Positions 58,919 to 64,000 of a DNA stretch of 64,000 nt are shown here, piece by piece. The first letter of the stretch is position 1. Every line of letters begins with the position of its first letter. Position numbers and translations under genes: made by a program. Origin of the DNA: Xanthobacter sp. NM-59 (GTDB lineage Bacteria > Pseudomonadota > Alphaproteobacteria > Rhizobiales > Xanthobacteraceae); contig NZ_JACBFQ010000001.1 of assembly GCF_021401125.1 (NCBI RefSeq), forward strand, positions 744,001 through 808,000. The letters run 5' to 3'. Below the pieces are notes generated by a model. The model was not told the origin of the DNA. It made no database searches and saw nothing but the letters and a program-made list of their open reading frames with translations.

Positions 58919-59915
58919 ATGAAAACCCATCGTCTGGGCGAAACGGTCCCGAGCTTCCGTCGCTTGGTCTGGGCTGCATGGGCATGTCGCCGCTGCGCCC
59001 CAGCTGGGCCGGCATGACGCAGCACAGGATGGCGAGAGCATCGCCACCATCCAGGCAGCTCTTGATGCAGGCCTGCGGCTGATCAACACCGGCGACTTCT
59101 ATGGCATGGGCCATAATGAACTCTTGGTGCGGGAGGCCCTGCGCGGCCGTCGCGAGCAGGCGTTCCTCGGCGTGAAGTTTGGGATGATGGTCGCCCCGAG
59201 CGGCCAGCCACTGGGCTTGGACATCCGCCCCCGCGCGGTCAAGAACTTCTGCTCCTACTCGCTGGATCGCCTGGATACCGAGGTTATCGATCTCTACCAG
59301 CCCGGCCGCGTCCCAACCTCGGTTCCGATCGAGGATACGGTGGGGGCCATCGCGGAGCTGATCCAGGAGGGCAAGGTCCGCCATCTGGGCCTGTCCGAGG
59401 TCACCGGCGACCAGCTGCGCCGCGCCCACGCGGTTCATCCCGTGACGGCGGTGGAGCTTGAGTATTGGCTGGCCGGCCGCGCCATCGAGGATGACCTGCT
59501 GCCGGTGGCGCGCGAACTCGGCGTCGGTATCGTCGCCTACAGCGTCGCCGCGCAAGGTCTTCTGGCGGGTGGCATCAAGGGGCCCCTCGCCGCGGACGAT
59601 CCGCGCAACTGGACGCCGCGGCTGCAGGGCGAAGCGCTGACCAGAAACCTGAAGGTGGTCGCCCGGTTCACCGCGTTCGCGCAGGCGAAAGGCTGGACCC
59701 CGACGCAGCTCGCCGCCGCCTGGGTCCTGGCGCAGGGGAAAGACATCGTCGCGCTGGTGGGCATGAGCCGGCGTGGCCGCATCGCCGAGAATCTGTCGGC
59801 CATGGATATCGACCTGTCGGCGGAGGATCTTGCCGCGCTCGACAGCATGTTTGCGCCCGGCGCCATCGCAGGTGGCCGCTACGCCCCGCAGATCCCTCAG
59901 ATGTGGCGATCTTGA
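58919..59915 (+). pseudogene. Aldo/keto reductase broken by two frameshifts near its 5' end
   Basis: Three reading frames together spell one aldo/keto reductase. MKTHRLGETV starts at 58919, LPSLGLGCMGMSPL is in a second frame (to about 58995), and DGESIATIQAALDAGLRLIN then TGDFYGMGHNELL is in a third from about 59028, which runs intact to 59915. Each step equals a one-base loss. The first ATG in the third frame (59106) comes after the catalytic Asp/Tyr of TGDFYG, so a product from it should be inactive. The rest (DLYQPGRVPTS, KVRHLGLSEVTGDQLRRAHA, AYSVAAQGLLAGGI) is well preserved, so decay is recent or the two shifts are sequencing errors. It lies divergent from tetR behind the operators. 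Confidence 0.75.
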
Positions 59916-59937
59916 CCAGAAGCCAAGGAGACATTGC

Positions 59938-60858
59938 ATGACCAGCCGCCCATCGGGCTTCACTGCCGCCGACGTTCCGGATCAGTCGGGCAAGTGCTTC
60001 GTCGTCACCGGGGCCAATACGGGCCTGGGCTTCGAAGCCTCCCGCGTGCTCGCCGCCCGCGGCGCGCGCATCATTCTCGCCTGCCGCGACGAAGCCAAGG
60101 CGAACGAGGCGATCGGCAGGATCACAGCGGAGGCACCCGGCGCCGATCTTCGTCACCTCCTTTATGATCAGGGGGATATCGACAGCATTCGTCGCGCCGC
60201 CGCGGAGCTGGTGCGCGAGCCGCGCATCGACGCGCTGGTGAACAATGCCGGCGTGATGGTGCCGCCGCTGATGCGCACGAAACAGGGTTTCGAGCTTCAG
60301 TTCGGCGTCAATCACCTCGGGGCCTTTGCGTTCACCGCTCTGCTGCTGCCCAAGCTCGCGCAGACGCCGGGGGCACGGGTGGTGGTCACCGGCAGCGTCG
60401 CCCACATCTGGGGCCGGATCGACTGGGACGATCTCAATGCCCACAAGGGCTACAGGAGATGGCCGCGTTACAACATGAGCAAGCTGGCCAACCTGCTGTT
60501 CCTGTTCGAACTCGACCAGCGCCTGCGCGCCGCCGGTTCGCCGGTGACGGCGGTGGGCTGCCATCCGGGCTTCGCCGCCACCGACCTCGGCCGCCACATG
60601 CCCGGCATCGGTCTCCTGTGGCCAATCTTCAGCCCCTTCTCGAATTCTGCCGCCATGGGTGCCTGGCCAACCCTGCAGGCCGCCACCGGCGAAATCCGTG
60701 CCGGTGCGTATTACGGCCCGCTGGGGTTCCGTGAGATCAGGGGAAGATCCGGCATGGCGCGGCGGGCGCCACAGGCCACCGATGCAGTATCCGCGTGCCG
60801 GTTGTGGAACGCCTCGATTGCCATGACGGGCATCGATCCCGGCCTCCCGCCCGCGTGA
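59938..60858 (+). CDS. Short-chain dehydrogenase (retinol-dehydrogenase-like)
   Basis: This 306-residue SDR has TGANTGLG (24-31), ACRDEAKANEAI, VNNAGVMVPP, Ser153 in VTGSVAH, and Tyr178/Lys182 in RYNMSKLANLLF. The long C-terminus and the sequence around Tyr match the group annotated as oxidoreductase or retinol dehydrogenase-like. AAGGAG lies eight bases before the ATG. It is 22 bases after the reductase remnant and likely in its transcript under TetR control. The substrate is unknown. Confidence 0.9.
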   Translation: MTSRPSGFTAADVPDQSGKCFVVTGANTGLGFEASRVLAARGARIILACRDEAKANEAIGRITAEAPGADLRHLLYDQGDIDSIRRAAAELVREPRIDALVNNAGVMVPPLMRTKQGFELQFGVNHLGAFAFTALLLPKLAQTPGARVVVTGSVAHIWGRIDWDDLNAHKGYRRWPRYNMSKLANLLFLFELDQRLRAAGSPVTAVGCHPGFAATDLGRHMPGIGLLWPIFSPFSNSAAMGAWPTLQAATGEIRAGAYYGPLGFREIRGRSGMARRAPQATDAVSACRLWNASIAMTGIDPGLPPA

Positions 60859-61100
60859 GCAGCATCACCACCGCACGATGCAGGCGCAAATCCCAATGGC
60901 CTTCGCGCCGGGGCTGCCCCCCGCGAGGGCCGTCGCTCCAAGCATCCCGCACGAATTCGCGGCGCGAGAGCGTGTTGCGCACCAGATGGCAACGCCTGGC
61001 GATGGGACAGAGGCTGGATTTGAGCGCCCCCGCATGGAGGCGGATTCTTTGCGCGGGGCGACGACACGCATGTGCGCAGCACGGAACAGGCCTGGTCGTC

Positions 61101-62003
61101 TTAGCGGGCCGCCCAGAGGTCAGAGCGGATTTCTTCCGCCACCTCGAAGAGTGCCGCCACGCTCCTCCGCCGACGGTACGGGAGAAGGCAGAAGACGTCC
61201 TCGTGATGGACGTCGGCGAGCTCGGCCACCTGCAAGCGCACGAGGCCCTCTTGGCGGTTGGTTGCAAGGTCGAACATGAAACCGACGCCGATGCCCTGCG
61301 TCACCGCCTCAATCAAGGCTTCCCGGGTGCCGAGCGTCACCACCGGGTCGGCCGAGAGCTTCGCGCGTGACAGCGCCGCTTCCAGCTTGCGCTGGGTGAG
61401 CGAGGGCGGCGGCCGGAAGATGACAGGGTGTGCGACGACCTCGGCAAGCGGCAGAGGTTGCGGTCGCCGTGCCAGTGGATGATCGGACGCGACGATTGCG
61501 ACGACCCGTTGCGACGCGAAGGAGACCGCGACAACGTCATCGTCCTTGGGCGCCTCGGTTGCGATGGCCACATCGCAGCGCCGCTCACGAATGGCTGCGG
61601 TCACCTCGCCCCAATTGCCGAAACTCGTGGTGATGCGCACCCCGGGGAAGCGGCGGTGATATTCGGCGATCAGCGCCATCGCCGGATTGGGCGCCCCCAC
61701 CGCAATGGACAATTCGCCGCTTTTCAGCGCCCGCGATGCGCCGAGAAGGCTCGCCGCCACATCGGCGATGGTGTCGAGCCCATCGGTCTCGGCATAAAGG
61801 CTGCGGGCGAGCGCGGTTGGGCGCATGCCTGATCCCGTGCGTTCAAAAAGCAGAACGTCGTGGGCGCGTTCGAGGGCACGGATCTGGGCCGTCACCGCCG
61901 GCTGAGTCAGGCCAAGACGGTGGGCCGCTCGGGAAATCGATCCGTCCTTGAAAACGGCATTGAAGGCCCGCAGCTGGGCCCAGCTCGGCAGCTCGCTCGA
62001 CAT
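61101..62003 (-). CDS. LysR-family transcriptional regulator
   Basis: This 300-residue regulator has an N-terminal winged helix (WAQLRAFNAVFKDGSISRAA, then HRLGLTQPAVTAQIRALE) and a periplasmic-binding-like effector domain from about residue 95. GSGMRPTALARSLYAETDGL is reminiscent of regulators for phosphonate or amino-acid uptake. It is divergent from the ABC transporter genes, 103 bases away, and probably controls them. The inducer is unknown. Confidence 0.92.
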   Translation of the reverse strand: MSSELPSWAQLRAFNAVFKDGSISRAAHRLGLTQPAVTAQIRALERAHDVLLFERTGSGMRPTALARSLYAETDGLDTIADVAASLLGASRALKSGELSIAVGAPNPAMALIAEYHRRFPGVRITTSFGNWGEVTAAIRERRCDVAIATEAPKDDDVVAVSFASQRVVAIVASDHPLARRPQPLPLAEVVAHPVIFRPPPSLTQRKLEAALSRAKLSADPVVTLGTREALIEAVTQGIGVGFMFDLATNRQEGLVRLQVAELADVHHEDVFCLLPYRRRRSVAALFEVAEEIRSDLWAAR

Positions 62004-62032
62004 GGTTCGATCTCCCCGATTTTCGGGGGCCC

Positions 62033-62047
62033 ATAAATCATTTTTAT
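62033..62047. promoter_or_regulatory. Candidate LysR binding site
   Basis: ATAAA-TCATT-TTTAT is a perfect inverted repeat of the T-N11-A type (T62034, A62046) in an AT-rich patch between lysR and the ABC ATPase. Confidence 0.5.
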
Positions 62048-62106
62048 ATCATGTCATCGTGACTGCAAATCAATCTTCTATGCCCCTGGCGACGGAAGGA
62101 CGCCAC

Positions 62107-63228
62107 ATGGCACGTATCGAGATTGACGGCATCGAGAAAAGGTTCGGGCGAACGCCCGTATTGCGGGGAATCGACCTTGATGTGAGGGCGGGCGAATTCC
62201 TGTCCCTGGTGGGCCCGTCGGGCTGCGGCAAGTCCACCCTGCTGCGGATCATCGCCGGCCTGACGCGCGAGGATCGCGGCACCATCCGGCTCGCGGGCGC
62301 AAGCGTGGACCAGCTGCCGGCACGTGACCGCGACTTCGCCATGGTGTTCCAGAACTACGCGCTCTATCCGCATCTGACCGTCGCCGAGAACATCGCCGTG
62401 CCGCTCGTCATGCGCCGGCTGACCGCGGCGCAGCGGCTGCCCTTCGTCGGCCGCCATCTTGCGGGAAGCCGTGCCGCCCGGGCCGCGATCGAGGCCGACG
62501 TGACGCGGGTGGCGGAGACGCTGGGCATCACCAAGCTCGCCCACCGCCGGCCGGGCGAACTCTCCGGCGGCCAGCGCCAGCGCGTCGCCCTCGGCCGCGC
62601 CATGGTGCGGCGGCCGAAGGCTTTTCTGATGGACGAGCCGCTTTCCAATCTCGACGCCAAGCTGCGCGTCGAGATGCGCGCCGAGATCGCGTCGCTCCAC
62701 CACCGGCTGGAGACCACCTTCGTCTACGTCACCCATGATCAGGCCGAGGCCATGACCATGTCCGACCGGATCGCGGTGATGATGGATGGAACAATCCTCC
62801 AGATCGGCACCCCGGATGAGGTCTATGCCGACCCGGATACGCTCAGCGTCGCCGAGTTCGTCGGCTCGCCGAAGATCAACGTGATCGCCGCCGACGCGGA
62901 CCTCGCCACGGCACTCGGCCTCGATATCGGGCGCGTTCCCGATCCGCAGGGGCTGCGCCTTGCCTTCCGCGCGGAGGCTGTGGAGCTCGTCGAGGCCGCC
63001 GGCGCCCAGCTCTCCGGTTCGATCGTCCACCTCGAGAATTTCGGCAGCGACCTGATGGTTCATGTGGCGACGGCGACCGCTACCGCGCCGCTCCTGGTGC
63101 GCCGCGATCCGCACGATCCGCGCCCGCGCATCGGCGAGACCTGGGGGCTCTCGATCCGCCCCGACCGGCTGCTCGCCTTCGACAAGGCCGGACGGCGGCT
63201 GCGCTCTGTGGTGGGGGGAAGGGCATGA
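62107..63228 (+). CDS. ABC transporter ATP-binding protein (CUT1/MalK type)
   Basis: This 373-residue ATPase has Walker A GPSGCGKST (36-44), Q-loop FQNYALYPHLTVAENIAVPL, signature LSGGQRQR, Walker B FLMDEPLSNLDAKLR and H-loop VYVTHDQAEAM. A C-terminal TOBE regulatory domain begins near residue 280. The family powers import of sugars, glycerol-3-phosphate or similar. Residues 116-140 carry an insertion in the helical region (RRLTAAQRLPFVGRHLAGSR). The start at 62107 has GGAAGGA. It overlaps the permease by four bases. Confidence 0.93.
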   Translation: MARIEIDGIEKRFGRTPVLRGIDLDVRAGEFLSLVGPSGCGKSTLLRIIAGLTREDRGTIRLAGASVDQLPARDRDFAMVFQNYALYPHLTVAENIAVPLVMRRLTAAQRLPFVGRHLAGSRAARAAIEADVTRVAETLGITKLAHRRPGELSGGQRQRVALGRAMVRRPKAFLMDEPLSNLDAKLRVEMRAEIASLHHRLETTFVYVTHDQAEAMTMSDRIAVMMDGTILQIGTPDEVYADPDTLSVAEFVGSPKINVIAADADLATALGLDIGRVPDPQGLRLAFRAEAVELVEAAGAQLSGSIVHLENFGSDLMVHVATATATAPLLVRRDPHDPRPRIGETWGLSIRPDRLLAFDKAGRRLRSVVGGRA

Positions 63229-64000
63229 CCGAGATGTCACGCTCCGCCGCCCTTCCCCGTCAGCCGGTCGAGACCGAGCGCGTGCGCCGTCCCCATGAGG
63301 AGCGCGCCGCGTGGCGACTCGTCGCGCCGGCGGCGATGCTCATCATCCTCATCCTGGCGCTGCCCATGGCCGCCGTGGTGGCGCTCTCCCTCACCGATTA
63401 TCAGCTGGGCGCGGAAGCCTGGCGTTTCGTCGGTGCCGCCAACTATGCCGATCTCGCCGCCGATCCGGTGTTCTGGCGATCGATCGTGAACACCGTGGTC
63501 TATGTGGTCGAGGTGGTCGCCGGATCAACCGCCCTGGGCCTCGCCACGGCGCTGATGCTGCAAGGCAGCAGCATTCTCGCGCCCGTCTGGCGGACGGTAT
63601 TTTTCCTGCCCGTCATGGCCTCGCTGATCGCCATGGCCATCGTCTGGGAATTCATGCTCCATCCCACCTTCGGCCTCGTGAATGGGATGCTCGGCCTAGT
63701 CGGGATCGCCCCGGTCAACTGGCTGCAAAACAGCGCGACCGCGCTTCCCGCCCTCGCCGTCATCGGTATCTGGCAGCAGTTCGGCTTCGCGATGGTGCTG
63801 TTCCTGGCCGGCCTCTCGGGCATTCCCCAGGCGCTTTACGACGCCGCCGAGATGGACGGCGCGCCCTCCGCCTGGTCGCGCTTCCGGCTCGTCACCTGGC
63901 CGCTGCTCGCGCCGGTGACGCTGTTCGTCGTGGTCATCTCGACCATCCGCTCGTTCCAGGTCTTCGACACCGTGCATGCGCTGACCAAGGGCGGCCCCAA
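63225..64000 (+). CDS. ABC sugar transporter permease, MalF-type (partial, runs off right edge)
   Basis: About 258 residues are visible. A 27-residue Arg/Glu-rich cytoplasmic head precedes the first span (LVAPAAMLIILILALPMAAV), then LSLTDYQLG and FVGAANYADLAADPVFWRSI of the MalF-like family. The EAA loop AAEMDGAPSAWSRFRLVTWP, which contacts the ATPase, is present. The product stops mid-span at the window edge. ATGA coupling to the ATPase confirms one operon; the second permease and binding protein should follow. Confidence 0.92.
   Translation, partial: MTEMSRSAALPRQPVETERVRRPHEERAAWRLVAPAAMLIILILALPMAAVVALSLTDYQLGAEAWRFVGAANYADLAADPVFWRSIVNTVVYVVEVVAGSTALGLATALMLQGSSILAPVWRTVFFLPVMASLIAMAIVWEFMLHPTFGLVNGMLGLVGIAPVNWLQNSATALPALAVIGIWQQFGFAMVLFLAGLSGIPQALYDAAEMDGAPSAWSRFRLVTWPLLAPVTLFVVVISTIRSFQVFDTVHALTKGGP

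Noticed and set aside
58212-59963. TetR as a 583-residue fusion protein
   Set aside because: The frame is open upstream of the natural TetR start, but it crosses the operators and the reductase gene in antisense and contains no domain.

Overview
The window is high-GC DNA from an alphaproteobacterium, most likely a Hyphomicrobiales (Rhizobiales) member near Xanthobacteraceae. This placement is an inference from three things. The gene orders secG-pyrG, trpG-trpD-trpC-moaC-moeA-lexA-comEC-gltX, scpA-scpB-tatABC-serS-surE and cobS-DUF1289-aspartic protease are typical of the group. The lexA gene carries the alphaproteobacterial SOS box type. Rhizobiales-like intergenic palindromes are present. 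Nearly all of the window is ordinary chromosome with densely packed genes. I found no tRNA, rRNA, CRISPR array, transposase, integrase or prophage.

Layout. 1-10 kb: a partial PHA-synthase-like hydrolase (DUF3141), an XRE regulator, a minus-strand operon (3-hydroxyisobutyryl-CoA hydrolase, small membrane protein, O-methyltransferase), hemB, an alpha/beta hydrolase, threonine deaminase, an RDD protein, the leucyltransferase bpt and a MarC protein. 10-19.5 kb: eno and pyrG-secG, usually close together, are separated here by an accessory block. That block holds a CYTH-like protein overlapping a split chromate transporter pair, queF, a DUF1835 protein, a guanidinium exporter (gdx) behind a guanidine-II riboswitch, and a VOC protein. 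19.7-24 kb: an unrecognised protein, a purine permease, an SH3 protein and a 2-hydroxyacid dehydrogenase. 24-36.6 kb: trpGDC, moaC, moeA, a GT90 glycosyltransferase, lexA with an SOS box, comEC, gltX, a TusA-like protein, malyl-CoA lyase and hspQ. 37-46.4 kb: envelope proteins (IalB, an oligopeptide-binding protein, an SH3 protein, a glycine-rich secreted protein), mfd, sdhE and soxR. 46.4-57.3 kb: a SoxR-controlled dehydrogenase, then surE, serS, tatCBA, scpBA, nagZ and a degenerate LytM lipoprotein on the minus strand, then cobS, DUF1289 and an aspartic protease. 57.3-64 kb: an accessory-looking segment with two aldo/keto reductases (one frameshifted), a TetR regulator with two operators, a short-chain dehydrogenase, a LysR regulator and the start of a sugar-type ABC importer.

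The strongest regulatory reads are: (1) tandem ACGR-loop hairpins directly before gdx, which is a guanidine-II (mini-ykkC) riboswitch; (2) a perfect SoxR operator inside a 19-bp promoter spacer between soxR and a divergent dehydrogenase; (3) an SOS box plus a one-mismatch second copy before lexA; (4) twin AGAGCG-CGCTCT palindromes between tetR and the broken aldo/keto reductase. At least two intergenic palindromes share an apical ATTnnCTGAAA but have unrelated, perfectly paired stems. I did not find an obviously undescribed multi-gene system. The best candidates for new biology are the CYTH-like/chromate transporter gene triplet and that palindrome family.
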